From IMG/VR virus record IMGVR_UViG_3300033141_002206, positions 1 through 21,950 of that record: DNA of 21,950 nucleotides; one strand, written 5' to 3'. The stretch comes from a virus. Position numbers and translations under genes: made by a program. This document shows, piece by piece, positions 8,360-15,404 of this stretch. The notes below the pieces were generated by a model that was not told the origin of the DNA, made no database searches, and saw only the letters and a program-made list of their open reading frames with translations. The number at the start of each line of letters is the position of its first letter. Position 1 is the stretch's first letter.

Positions 8360-10642
8360 TTACAGTTCGTAACCTAAGCAGATGATGTCAAGGTCGAACG
8401 AGTCGAGGTTCGCCAGAGTTCCGACGTAAGCAGTCAAGACTGCACCAGCGGCAAGTGCTTGGTAAGCCGCACCACTCGCACCCGAGATAGCAGGGAAGGT
8501 GTTGTCACCAGCGCCCAAAGGCATAACCTGCATGGCAGTATCAAAGTCATACGTACCGGGGTTGAAGATAGTCGTGTTCGTGGTGTTATCCACGATCTCG
8601 TCGTAAGTTGCAGCGGTAAAACCGATGTTCAACTCAAGGGTGTTGTTGCCCGGAGGACCACCTACGTAACCACCACCACCGACGACCGCTTGGGTCAGAC
8701 GGATAAGGACTTGCGTAACGATTGCAGAGCGACCAGCAGGAACGGTGTAAATCGGAGACGACTTAGGAGCCACCGCCGAAGTTGCACCAGCAGAAACGGA
8801 TACACGACCCAGTTCCTTGATACCTTGGAAGATACCAGAGATTTCAACCGAGTGGTTACCAGCGATAGCGCCACCAAGAACGATTTCACCAGCGGTGTCG
8901 TCGAACTTAGCCATCTCAGTACCACCAGCGGCGATACCAACGGAGTCAGCACTGATACGGTACATACCCGAATCTTCGTCACCGACGAACGACCATGTTG
9001 GGTCAGTTTCGCCCATACCAGAGTGCTTAGCCAACGGCTGACCAGAAGTCAACGCGTCACCAATTTGCATGTTGGTTCCGTCAATGGTTGTAGCACGTGT
9101 GCCAGCAACCGTGATACCAACACCGGTAGCACCAAAGAGGTACAGACCAGAGTTGTTGGAAGAGGCATAGCCAAGTCCCGGAGCAGCAGCGGTTCCGTCG
9201 AAGATGTAGATCGCACCAGTGAAGGTACCACCAGCAGCCGTAATAGAACCAGCAGCGAAGGCGTCGATCTGAGCCTGAATGTTCGAAGCCGCGCCAGACA
9301 GATAGTTCAGTTCGGTAGTCGTAATAGACGCACCAGTGATTTCCGCGATACCGATAGTATCAGCAGTGTTACGTTTGGAATCCAACTGATCCTGAATGTT
9401 TGCATTCACGCCGTTCAAGTGGGCGATTTCCGCAGACTGGATAGCACCAGCAGAGTATGCGCCAGTACCAGCGAAGGCACCACATAGCAAGTTCAGGTCG
9501 TCAACCGAAGAGTTAAGACCAGTTAGCGGAGTGATCGAGTCCAAAGCTGTTTGAACGTTCTCTGACAGACCAACGAGGTGTTGGAATTCACCGAAGTCTA
9601 CACCAACCGATGCGATACCGGCGATGCCGTTAACGTCACCAGCAGTTGCCGATGTACCAGAAAGGATGTTGATGTCAGCAGCAGTAGCAATCATACCATT
9701 CAGTGTGTTGATTTCAGCAGCAGAAGCAGTGATGTCGCCGAGCTTAACAAAGTCAGCAGCAGTCACGTCACCAGCAGTACCAGCCAAAGCATTCAGGTCA
9801 GCAGACGTGGCGATAAGACCAGTGAAAGCTGTGTTCAAGAATGACAACTGAACCGTAGGAGTAACGTCGAAGAAGAAATTGAAGTCGGTAGCTGAGACTG
9901 TAAGACCAGTCAAGTCAACACCAGCGCCGTCAACCTTTCCATCAAGCTGACCTTGGATACCACCGGATGCACCGATGAGTAAGTTGAGTTCAGAAGCACT
10001 CGCATCAACGTCAGCTAGCTTGTTAAGGTCAGCACTTGTCAGACCGTATGAGTCTTGACCAGACAACAGGTTAAGGTCGCCGATGGTAACACCAGCAAGA
10101 GTGATGGCTTCAAGAATCGCGTCGTGCTTAGCTAGCTCGTCAGTAACAGTACTGTTAAAGTCAAGAGCGTAAACAACGTCGTCAGAAGTGATAGACGGAA
10201 CCGTTGCAGCAGCAACGTGTACGAAAGCACCGACAACCGTTGTAGTACTTTGAGCAGTTACTACAGAAGTAGCCTGTACAAGAGAAGTACCAGCACCACC
10301 AACAAGACCGCCGTTGTTACTGTCACCAAATACAGAAACCTGACCAGAAGATACAGCAGAAAGAACTGCTTGCATACTGGTAGAGGAATTTTGAATGTAT
10401 AGAGTAAACGGACCAACGTGTCCAGTGAAGTCGATAGTTGCGATGACTGCGAAGTCACCAGCACCCGGTGAAGGTTTGTTAGTACCACGGATTTCCAAAG
10501 TACCCGTCAGCGGTACGCCAGAAGCAGGGTTGATTTGGATGAGTCGGATTCCATTACTACCCGGAAAGGCAACAATTGGTCCAGTACCACCCGGAGCAGG
10601 TGCAGCAGCACCAGTTTGCGAAAGCATCTGTTGGGAAGCCAT
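8360..10642 (-). CDS. Tail-fibre-like virion protein with ELNxL repeats (760 aa)
   Basis: Residues of about 1-150 form an Ala/Gly/Ser-rich, beta-predicted N-terminal domain. From about 185 to 460 the protein carries many short repeats with the pattern (A/S)xxLNxLxG, such as ASELNLLIG, SADLNALAG, AAEINTLNG and TTELNYLSG, interspersed with NIQxQLDxK segments. This repeat is common in shafts of long phage tail fibres. A 'TWSFVGDEDSGMYRI' hairpin near 549-563 matches the YSFxGDxDTG hairpins of the 5036-8254 protein. The last 140 residues form a beta-rich domain that may be the exposed tip, ending in DIICLGYEL. The start has a strong AGGAGA site 10-11 nt upstream. No adhesin specificity or peptidase motif can be read from the sequence. 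Confidence 0.85.
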   Translation of the reverse strand: MASQQMLSQTGAAAPAPGGTGPIVAFPGSNGIRLIQINPASGVPLTGTLEIRGTNKPSPGAGDFAVIATIDFTGHVGPFTLYIQNSSTSMQAVLSAVSSGQVSVFGDSNNGGLVGGAGTSLVQATSVVTAQSTTTVVGAFVHVAAATVPSITSDDVVYALDFNSTVTDELAKHDAILEAITLAGVTIGDLNLLSGQDSYGLTSADLNKLADVDASASELNLLIGASGGIQGQLDGKVDGAGVDLTGLTVSATDFNFFFDVTPTVQLSFLNTAFTGLIATSADLNALAGTAGDVTAADFVKLGDITASAAEINTLNGMIATAADINILSGTSATAGDVNGIAGIASVGVDFGEFQHLVGLSENVQTALDSITPLTGLNSSVDDLNLLCGAFAGTGAYSAGAIQSAEIAHLNGVNANIQDQLDSKRNTADTIGIAEITGASITTTELNYLSGAASNIQAQIDAFAAGSITAAGGTFTGAIYIFDGTAAAPGLGYASSNNSGLYLFGATGVGITVAGTRATTIDGTNMQIGDALTSGQPLAKHSGMGETDPTWSFVGDEDSGMYRISADSVGIAAGGTEMAKFDDTAGEIVLGGAIAGNHSVEISGIFQGIKELGRVSVSAGATSAVAPKSSPIYTVPAGRSAIVTQVLIRLTQAVVGGGGYVGGPPGNNTLELNIGFTAATYDEIVDNTTNTTIFNPGTYDFDTAMQVMPLGAGDNTFPAISGASGAAYQALAAGAVLTAYVGTLANLDSFDLDIICLGYEL

Positions 10643-10703
10643 TATTCAGTTTCTCCTAAAATAATTAATTTTGGCGCGTAAGGTGCGCATGTTTGTCAAA
10701 CAG

Positions 10704-10711
10704 TATTTAAG
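10704..10711 (-). promoter_or_regulatory. Weak candidate late promoter for the 760-aa fibre gene
   Basis: The minus strand reads CTTAAATA, two mismatches from TATAAATA with the AAATA core kept. It lies about 62 nt upstream of the ATG at 10642. The longer leader and extra mismatch make this weaker than the sites at 8287 and 12319. Confidence 0.25.
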
Positions 10712-10745
10712 TAATACACACAGAAAGCATGTTCCGAGTTGAGTG

Positions 10746-11129
10746 ATGCAAATCTACCAAGGAAAACCCTGCAATAGTTGCGGCAAAACAGAGAGGTACC
10801 GGTCTAACCGGAAGTGTATCGCGTGCGCCCGAAAAACATCTCGGGAATTTCGTCAGGAAAACCCAGACCAGCACGTGGCTCAGCAAACGTCGTACCGAAA
10901 TAATAAGTTCATCAAGCGTGCAACTCCCGTGTGGTCAAATAGCAATGCTATTAAACGATTGGAAGCAGAAGCGAGACGATTAGAAGCTCAGATGGGGATA
11001 CCCATGCACGTGGTACATGACATACCCATACGCGGGCGTAAGGCGTGCGGGCTCCATGTGGAGGATAATTTAAAGATTGTATCTCGGTCGTGGAGAAATT
11101 TACGGCGTGGGTTTAGTTCCACTGAGTAG
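10746..11129 (+). CDS. Zinc-ribbon protein with degenerate HNH-type nuclease domain
   Basis: The protein has 127 residues from the ATG at 10746; a GTG one codon earlier is also possible. Residues 9-27 hold a four-cysteine zinc ribbon (CNSC...CIAC). The C-terminal half (59-121) follows a phage HNH-endonuclease pattern: a VWSN segment, an AIKRLEAEARRLEAQMG helix, then HVVHDIPIRGRKACGLHV and NLKIV. Related enzymes normally have HVDHI at this point. Here the metal-site aspartate position is valine, while His91 and the later CGLHV and Asn residues are kept, so activity is doubtful. The gene is on the + strand inside a block of leftward fibre genes and its last 17 bp overlap the end of the convergent 11113-11862 gene. 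No clear promoter or strong ribosome site is visible. Confidence 0.75.
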   Translation: MQIYQGKPCNSCGKTERYRSNRKCIACARKTSREFRQENPDQHVAQQTSYRNNKFIKRATPVWSNSNAIKRLEAEARRLEAQMGIPMHVVHDIPIRGRKACGLHVEDNLKIVSRSWRNLRRGFSSTE

Positions 11130-11862
11130 CGACTTCAACACCGCCATCACCTTGACGACCTAGCGTCTTACTTTCGATACGGACTCGAATAGCATGCTTG
11201 TAATCTTCAGCAGCGAGGATAAAAACAGCAAGCCCCGAATCAGCCGAAACCGATGTCGCACTAATCGATGCCACATCAATGGCAACGAAGGCAGTGAGAC
11301 TTGAAAATAGGTCAGTGTCGGTAATTGCTATCGTTGAACCACCGCCAGAACTAGTTGAAACAGCAACCAAATTTCCACCAATAAGACTCCAAGTAGCACC
11401 CACTGTATCACTATTAAGTTCAGTGATCAGCGCGGCGTAAGTCTGTGCCGCAGAACCAGTGACCGTGATAGCTTGTGCTCCACCCCCATCCACCACTATG
11501 GACGCAGTGTAGACAGTAGCATCATTTGCTAGCCCCGTTGCATCGAGACCAACTATGTTATCACCTACATCCACGACCTGTGAACCAGAGGAACCAACAG
11601 CAACCCAATCAGCGGGAGTGCGCGTAGGTTCGAGCTTGCCACCGCGAACAGGTTTGCTGCCAATGGCGTTAGAGTTGTTGGTACCAATTATTTCAAGCGT
11701 GGTGTTCTTCTCGACGACAACCGAATCTCCGGGATAGGCACCGAATAACTGTACAGAAAGTTGGGGAGGAATAGCAACCTCGAAGTAATTTCGACCAGTG
11801 TGTGGTCCATAAAATTCGACCAAAGTGTCGTCTATGTCTTTTCCGAGAAGCCAATGGCTCAT
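11113..11862 (-). CDS. Small virion-type protein with an inserted beta module (249 aa)
   Basis: Residues 1-90 and about 208-249 are closely similar to the whole of the neighbouring 137-residue protein (11873-12286): both begin MSHxLLGKDxDDxLVE, share IGTNNSNAIGSKPVRGGK, and end ATQWN. Between them lies an extra module of about 115 residues (VVDVGDN to SATSV) found again at about 710-985 in the left-most fibre protein. The family is not one I can name. Its place next to fibre genes and its beta-rich composition suggest a small tail or head decoration protein. It starts 10 bp after the stop of its paralogue, with an AAGAGA ribosome site, so the pair is likely co-transcribed. Its 3' end overlaps the convergent HNH-like gene by 17 bp. 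Confidence 0.75.
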   Translation of the reverse strand: MSHWLLGKDIDDTLVEFYGPHTGRNYFEVAIPPQLSVQLFGAYPGDSVVVEKNTTLEIIGTNNSNAIGSKPVRGGKLEPTRTPADWVAVGSSGSQVVDVGDNIVGLDATGLANDATVYTASIVVDGGGAQAITVTGSAAQTYAALITELNSDTVGATWSLIGGNLVAVSTSSGGGSTIAITDTDLFSSLTAFVAIDVASISATSVSADSGLAVFILAAEDYKHAIRVRIESKTLGRQGDGGVEVATQWN

Positions 11863-11872
11863 GTCTATTCTC

Positions 11873-12286
11873 TTAATTCCACTGAGTAGCGAGTTCTATA
11901 CTACCATCACCTAGCCGACCTAAAGTCTTTACTGAAACACGAACACGAATGCCGTGCTCAAAATCTTCAGCAGTGAGTGCCTTAACCACCAGCCCACTAC
12001 CAATCAATACTGCTCCACCAATGGCGATCCAATTAGCAGGGGTGCGTGTCGGTTCGAGTTTGCCGCCACGAACTGGTTTGCTTCCGATAGCGTTAGAATT
12101 GTTTGTACCAATCATTTCGAGAACAACGTTCTTTTCAACTACGACCGCATCTGCGGCATCGGCACCAAATACCTGAATAGAAAGCTGAGGCGTAACAGTG
12201 GTTTCGAAATAATTCCGACCAGTGTGTGGTCCGTAAATTTCGACCAGAATGTCGTCTACGTCTTTTCCAAGAAGGCTGTGGCTCAT
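11873..12286 (-). CDS. Small virion-type protein, short paralogue (137 aa)
   Basis: This is the insert-free version of the downstream 249-residue protein. The two align along their whole lengths apart from the module missing here after TRTPANWIAIG. It is predicted to be mostly beta, has no signal peptide or membrane segment, and contains the conserved YGPHTGRNYFE and SNAIGSKPVRGGK segments. GAGAG precedes the ATG at a suitable distance, and a putative late promoter lies 33 nt upstream, which supports expression with virion genes. The molecular role is unknown; a tandem duplication followed by gain (or loss) of a module explains the pair. Confidence 0.75.
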   Translation of the reverse strand: MSHSLLGKDVDDILVEIYGPHTGRNYFETTVTPQLSIQVFGADAADAVVVEKNVVLEMIGTNNSNAIGSKPVRGGKLEPTRTPANWIAIGGAVLIGSGLVVKALTAEDFEHGIRVRVSVKTLGRLGDGSIELATQWN

Positions 12287-12318
12287 GTTTATTCTCTCAG
12301 TGCTTAAGGGCTACATAC

Positions 12319-12326
12319 TATTTACA
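12319..12326 (-). promoter_or_regulatory. Putative T4-type late promoter
   Basis: The minus strand reads TGTAAATA, one mismatch from TATAAATA. It lies 33 nt upstream of the ATG at 12286, the same spacing as the site before the 5036-8254 gene. It sits back to back with the rightward sigma70-type promoter at 12330, making this 104-bp gap a divergent late/early promoter region. Confidence 0.5.
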
Positions 12327-12329
12327 GGG

Positions 12330-12358
12330 TTGACTATATAAAGCGACCGGTGTATATT
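12330..12358 (+). promoter_or_regulatory. Sigma70-type promoter of the small-gene block
   Basis: The -35 box TTGACT (12330-12335), a 17-bp spacer and the -10 box TATATT (12353-12358) fit the bacterial housekeeping consensus well. The expected start of transcription, about 12365, leaves a leader of about 26 nt before the ATG at 12391. Confidence 0.75.
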
Positions 12359-12390
12359 AAAAGATGCGCAACTATTTTAGGAGTAACACC

Positions 12391-12837
12391 ATGAAAGGTA
12401 TTCTATTTCTAGGCGTGGCATTACTGTTCTCAACCGGAGCAGTAGCATACCACGGTACTGAACCTGAAGGCTTACCCCCAATGCCCGTACAGCAATGCTA
12501 CCAACAAGCACAAGTATATCAAAAACTCATAGTGCAGCGGCTTGCTGGTATGACATTAGAAGAAACACTAATGGCTAACGAATTCGTAGTACGTGTTTCA
12601 AGGTATGTAATTGAAGCAAATGGCCATGACCCCGCAGAAGCCGACGAAGAGGCAGCACTAATCGACGAAATAGCCAATGATGTTTACGAAATACCTGAAG
12701 ACCAAATCAACAACCAACCATATCTACAGGAATATGTCACCGCTGTGTTTGATGAATGTGTTGCAACAATACCCTTCGAGGCAAGTCCCAGTGACGACAC
12801 AGAAGCAATTGACCGGATGTTAATGCCCGATGAATGA
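12391..12837 (+). CDS. Exported small protein with signal peptide (148 aa)
   Basis: The ATG at 12391 is chosen because TAGGAG lies 8-9 nt upstream and the protein then begins with a classic signal peptide: MKG, a hydrophobic core ILFLGVALLF, and a small-residue cleavage site TGAVA before YHG. An in-frame ATG 27 nt upstream would fall at the predicted transcription start and spoil the signal. The mature part is acidic and helical, with two cysteines (CYQQA and DECVA segments) that could pair in the periplasm. No family is recognised. As the first gene after a sigma70-type promoter it may act early in the host envelope, for example in superinfection exclusion, but that is inference. Confidence 0.8.
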   Translation: MKGILFLGVALLFSTGAVAYHGTEPEGLPPMPVQQCYQQAQVYQKLIVQRLAGMTLEETLMANEFVVRVSRYVIEANGHDPAEADEEAALIDEIANDVYEIPEDQINNQPYLQEYVTAVFDECVATIPFEASPSDDTEAIDRMLMPDE

Positions 12838-13162
12838 TACCACATACAAAGGGGTACCAGTTACCCCCTCCCAACTCAAGACCATCGAGGCTCTGCATGA
12901 ACAGGTCATCGCCAACCACGGCGAAGGCTTCGAGTACAAGCGCTTCCATGTTCATCCCTTCGCCAGTATCAGTATGTTGGAGATCATGATCGAGATCGGA
13001 AAGATCGACGAGTCTCCTATGGATGCCATTTTGAACCGCTCTCTCAGGCAAATATTTGTCGGGGAACGCGGTGGTTGTGAACTGGGAAATCCAGAAGATT
13101 CTGAAAAACGTGGCAAAATCAAAGGCTTACAGGAGTGCATTAAAGCTCCAACCCTCGAATAA
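12830..13162 (+). CDS. Small protein of unknown function (110 aa)
   Basis: The ATG at 12830 overlaps the preceding stop by 8 bp, which suggests translational coupling since no good separate ribosome site is visible. The protein is mixed alpha/beta, with a likely helix at residues 13-29 (PSQLKTIEALHEQVIANHG) and a central FHVHPFASISMLEIMIEIG segment. Its C-terminus is basic and helical. No metal site, signal peptide or membrane segment is evident, and I do not recognise the family. It is likely an early gene of the same transcript as the exported protein. Confidence 0.7.
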   Translation: MNDTTYKGVPVTPSQLKTIEALHEQVIANHGEGFEYKRFHVHPFASISMLEIMIEIGKIDESPMDAILNRSLRQIFVGERGGCELGNPEDSEKRGKIKGLQECIKAPTLE

Positions 13163-13168
13163 TAAATT

Positions 13169-13233
13169 CCGAAACTTCTTGACGAAATTTCAATGATGGT
13201 GTACAATGTGCATTCATTTGAGAGATGAGAGAG
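13169..13233 (+). repeat. Promoter-leader cassette, copy 1
   Basis: This 65-bp segment is repeated at 13683-13747. The -35 region (CCGAAACTTCTTGAC) and the stretch from the end of the -10 box through a GA-rich ribosome-binding leader (CATTCATTTGAGAGATGAGA) are essentially identical, while part of the spacer differs. Confidence 0.85.
13179..13207 (+). promoter_or_regulatory. Sigma70-type promoter (cassette copy 1)
   Basis: TTGACG (13179-13184) and TACAAT (13202-13207) are separated by exactly 17 bp. The leader after the -10 box is about 33 nt and ends in GAGAGATGAGAGAGA, which supplies the ribosome site for the ATG at 13241. Confidence 0.8.
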
Positions 13234-13240
13234 AAACGCC

Positions 13241-13678
13241 ATGGAACTTAATTATTCAAAACTGTATTACTTCGTTCGCACCGACATCGTCGTTATAGAT
13301 CATAATTCCGAAATGGCTGATATGAGCAACCCAGATGGTGCCATTCATGGCGACGCCGATTACATCGTAGCCGAAACCCCTACCGGTCGCCGCTTCGCAC
13401 ATGATGTCACCGCTATTACTCGTAGCAACGGTCATACCGAGAGCAAGATTTCTTCTGCCCGTTTGGAAGAACTGGCTTTCCATCTCAACGAAACTAAACC
13501 CGATCTGGACATGACTCACTGGGAAGAAATCGATCCTTGTTACGGTTCGGAAGCATTCATCTCTCAGGATACCGAAAAGAAGAACCGCCTTCGTGAAATC
13601 CAAGAAGGTGTTGACTGCGGCGAAATCCCATTCGCCGAAGGTTTTAACCTGTCGTTACACGTCGTCGCACCTTTATAA
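13241..13678 (+). CDS. Small acidic protein of unknown function (145 aa)
   Basis: The protein starts MELNYSKLYYFVRTD behind its own promoter-leader cassette. It is acidic and mixed alpha/beta with no signal peptide, no membrane segment and no recognisable catalytic motif. Residues 38-62 (GDADYIVAETPTGRRFAHD and following) look like beta strands, and residues 74-88 form a probable helix (ARLEELAFHLNETK). A dedicated strong promoter implies a high early dose, as for phage proteins that bind and modify host factors, but no target can be named. Confidence 0.75.
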   Translation: MELNYSKLYYFVRTDIVVIDHNSEMADMSNPDGAIHGDADYIVAETPTGRRFAHDVTAITRSNGHTESKISSARLEELAFHLNETKPDLDMTHWEEIDPCYGSEAFISQDTEKKNRLREIQEGVDCGEIPFAEGFNLSLHVVAPL

Positions 13679-13682
13679 GACA

Positions 13683-13747
13683 CCGAAACTTCTTGACAAA
13701 AGTTCAACCGTATGTTAAGATGTGCATTCATTTGAGAGATGAGAGAG
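13683..13747 (+). repeat. Promoter-leader cassette, copy 2
   Basis: This is the second copy of the 65-bp cassette at 13169-13233, immediately downstream of the gene driven by copy 1. The two copies have the same box spacing and the same GA-rich leader. Confidence 0.85.
13693..13721 (+). promoter_or_regulatory. Sigma70-type promoter (cassette copy 2)
   Basis: A consensus TTGACA (13693-13698) is followed after 17 bp by TAAGAT (13716-13721). The leader carries the same GAGAGATGAGAGAGA ribosome-binding stretch and leads to the ATG at 13755. It likely drives the run of overlapping genes to 15737. Confidence 0.8.
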
Positions 13748-13754
13748 AGACATT

Positions 13755-13988
13755 ATGGAAATTCGATTTGACTTAAAACCTGATGGTGGTGTAGAACGCG
13801 GTTACGAAATGGCACAACGTCTTCGTAGCCCCATCGATTCTATCCACGCCCAAGTTGAGGACAATGTCCTTCGCGTAGTTCTTAATGAACCTGACCTTGT
13901 GGACATCAACGCACTGGTACAACGTGTTGAAGATGCCATCGTTCCTGACCCCGACGGTCTGGAATGGTCTGACCGGATTAAGGGTTAA
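13755..13988 (+). CDS. Small protein of unknown function (77 aa)
   Basis: This is the first gene behind cassette copy 2. It is acidic, with a short N-terminal strand (MEIRFDLKP), a helix (GVERGYEMAQRLRS), a strand pair (IHAQVEDNVLRVVL) and a C-terminal helix (DINALVQRVEDAI), giving a compact alpha/beta fold. No known family is recognised. The next gene starts 2 bp after its stop. Confidence 0.7.
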   Translation: MEIRFDLKPDGGVERGYEMAQRLRSPIDSIHAQVEDNVLRVVLNEPDLVDINALVQRVEDAIVPDPDGLEWSDRIKG

Positions 13989-13990
13989 TC

Positions 13991-14275
13991 ATGAGTTCCG
14001 CTACTAAAATCAGAAAAGGTGAATACGCCTATCGCGGTTACGAGATTGCGAATGACACTTACGGTTGGCACATCCGCGAAGCCGGAATGGGTCACTACCC
14101 AATAGGTGATATCGAATCAAAGAAAGCCGCCATGATATACATCGACGAGATGATCGAACAAAACATTAGCCAATCTCGCATGAACATGACCGCCGCCGAA
14201 CTCATCGCCATCGATGGTGTTGGTTGGGCTTGGCTCGAACAGAAAAACCACATTCACGAAGAGGTGAAGACATGA
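13991..14275 (+). CDS. Small protein of unknown function (94 aa)
   Basis: The start has AAGGG upstream and lies 2 bp after the preceding stop. The N-terminal part (YAYRGYEIANDTYGWHIRE, then a glycine turn and GDIESKKAAMIYIDEMIEQ) has the strand-strand-helix pattern of small phage proteins of the 'YRGYxI...GW.I......s...A...ID' type. The function of that pattern is not known to me. The stop overlaps the next start (ATGA). Confidence 0.7.
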   Translation: MSSATKIRKGEYAYRGYEIANDTYGWHIREAGMGHYPIGDIESKKAAMIYIDEMIEQNISQSRMNMTAAELIAIDGVGWAWLEQKNHIHEEVKT

Positions 14276-14472
14276 GTAAATTATTAGTTGCAGACAGAAC
14301 CGTTCGATCATTTACTAAACTGGATGATTGGCTCGATGTCGCTAGTGAGAGTAACTTGCGCGTCACCACCCGAGAGGACGATGGTGCGAAAGAATACTTC
14401 GCTGAGAAAGGCGACGCCGAAGACGTAACGGTAATCGGATACTTCAAAGAAGACTGGGGGATGCTGGTATGA
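14272..14472 (+). CDS. Small protein of unknown function (66 aa)
   Basis: The ATG at 14272 is chosen over an in-frame ATG at 14224 because it overlaps the previous stop as ATGA and has an AGGTGA ribosome site just upstream. The upstream start would put 48 nt inside the preceding gene. The protein is acidic and alpha/beta, with no recognised motif, ending YFKEDWGMLV. Confidence 0.7.
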   Translation: MSKLLVADRTVRSFTKLDDWLDVASESNLRVTTREDDGAKEYFAEKGDAEDVTVIGYFKEDWGMLV

Positions 14473-14738
14473 ACGAGGAAGTTGAAAATCATCCCTGCTA
14501 CCGAGCAGCAAAGCGTATTATTGAAAGCGCCCAGACTCTTGAAAGTAAGGATGTTCCTGATACGGTCAAATCCGATTGTTGGCTGAAAACCGCATACGGA
14601 ATGTTCCCGCTGTGCCTCGCAGTCGATTTTGAACGCGAGACCGGCAAAGTGGCGGCTAAAGAAATTACGGCAACCTATGATGCACTACGGACATTCCACG
14701 ATCATGCTATTAGTAAAGCAAAGGAGTATATGCTATGA
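14469..14738 (+). CDS. Small helical protein of unknown function (89 aa)
   Basis: The start overlaps the preceding stop (ATGA), with GGGGGAT upstream as ribosome site. The protein is mostly helical: residues 10-25 (CYRAAKRIIESAQTLE) and about 50-87 (ERETGKVAAKEITATYDAL onward) form long amphipathic helices. Three cysteines (9, 37 and 49 approximately) are not arranged as a metal site. No family is recognised. Confidence 0.7.
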   Translation: MNEEVENHPCYRAAKRIIESAQTLESKDVPDTVKSDCWLKTAYGMFPLCLAVDFERETGKVAAKEITATYDALRTFHDHAISKAKEYML

Positions 14739-15052
14739 ATAAACCTACACGCAAAGTAATGAGCATGGTTCCGAACCAAAAATATCTGGAAGGTTATAAC
14801 GACTGTGTGGAAGAAGCGACCGCCTATCAAGAAGCACTTGAAGGCATGCTTCGGAAATTATTGGACGGAACGTCACCCAAAGTGGATACGCCCGAGGAAG
14901 TGGTTTTGCGTTGCAAAGCCTACGAACTGCTTGGTGATCTCCCCGCGTCGTTTCAGGAAGCTATGCGGATGGCAACAGTAGTCCGTAAGTGTAAGGACGA
15001 CCGTGCCACCGGCTACGATGTCGATATGGACAAAGAGAGGGAAGCACAATGA
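14735..15052 (+). CDS. Small helical protein of unknown function (105 aa)
   Basis: A good AAAGGAG site precedes the ATG, which overlaps the previous stop. The protein is largely helical (residues 14-45, YLEGYNDCVEEATAYQEAL onward, and 55-90) and ends in a charged DMDKEREAQ tail. It has no membrane segment or catalytic signature. It belongs to the tightly packed run of small early genes. Confidence 0.7.
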   Translation: MNKPTRKVMSMVPNQKYLEGYNDCVEEATAYQEALEGMLRKLLDGTSPKVDTPEEVVLRCKAYELLGDLPASFQEAMRMATVVRKCKDDRATGYDVDMDKEREAQ

Positions 15053-15324
15053 ATATTTCTGGACTAGCATTTACCTTCTCGATTGAAAAGAGCAGCATTC
15101 AATATTGCCCAACTAGTCGCGGTGTCGCCTTTCATGCCACTTTGTTATTGGATGGCAAGCCCATCGGCACCATCGAAAATAGCGGACGCGGTGGACCTAC
15201 CAATAGTTGCCTTAATAATTACAAGACAACCGCCCCATTATTGAAGTCGGCTGCGGAGCATGCAGAGACCACAGAGGAGTTTTATCTTGATAGCCTCATG
15301 GATGTTGCAGAAGGTGTCGCATGA
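15049..15324 (+). CDS. Small protein of unknown function (91 aa)
   Basis: The start overlaps the previous stop as ATGA, with GAGAGGGA upstream. The N-terminal 45 residues are beta-rich (LAFTFSIEKSSIQYC, then AFHATLLLDGKPIGTIEN) followed by a Gly-rich turn (SGRGGPTNS) and a C-terminal helical region. The pattern resembles a small beta-sandwich phage protein, but no family is recognised. Confidence 0.68.
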   Translation: MNISGLAFTFSIEKSSIQYCPTSRGVAFHATLLLDGKPIGTIENSGRGGPTNSCLNNYKTTAPLLKSAAEHAETTEEFYLDSLMDVAEGVA

Positions 15325-15401
15325 TTGAAGTCATCTTTGTACTTGCAATTATCGGCATTGATGCTATATTATTGTCGAACACCGAAATGAGTATGGAGTA
15401 A
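15321..15401 (+). CDS. 26-residue hydrophobic peptide
   Basis: The ATG overlaps the stop of the preceding gene (ATGA) and the frame stops at TAA 15399-15401. The peptide is MIEVIFVLAIIGIDAILL followed by SNTEMSME, a single membrane helix with a short polar tail. It fills the 80-bp space before the next gene and continues the overlapping-start pattern, which argues that it is translated. It is adjacent to another membrane protein gene. Confidence 0.55.
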   Translation: MIEVIFVLAIIGIDAILLSNTEMSME

Positions 15402-15404
15402 ATC

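Noticed and set aside
8459-9487. A long + strand open frame (342 codons) opposite the 760-residue fibre gene
   Set aside because: It is Arg/Ser/Thr-rich with no family pattern and lies antisense to a frame with clear fibre repeats and a strong ribosome site. Similar antisense frames occur across all the fibre genes because of codon bias.
1-10642. C-terminal self-cleaving chaperone (Peptidase S74 type) in the fibre proteins
   Set aside because: None of the three complete C-termini shows the expected long helical chaperone region or a Ser-Lys catalytic pattern.
10643-10745. A sigma70-type promoter for the HNH-like gene (TTGTCA near 10693)
   Set aside because: No acceptable -10 box lies 16-18 bp downstream.
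1-12286. A diversity-generating retroelement acting on a fibre gene
   Set aside because: No reverse transcriptase is present in the window and the repeats seen are in-frame cassettes, not an adenine-biased template/variable pair.
12364-12390. Upstream ATG as the start of the exported protein
   Set aside because: It coincides with the predicted transcription start, lacks a ribosome site, and would put polar residues before the signal peptide.
14224-14271. Upstream in-frame ATG for the 66-residue protein
   Set aside because: It would extend inside the preceding gene; the ATGA overlap and AGGTGA site favour 14272.
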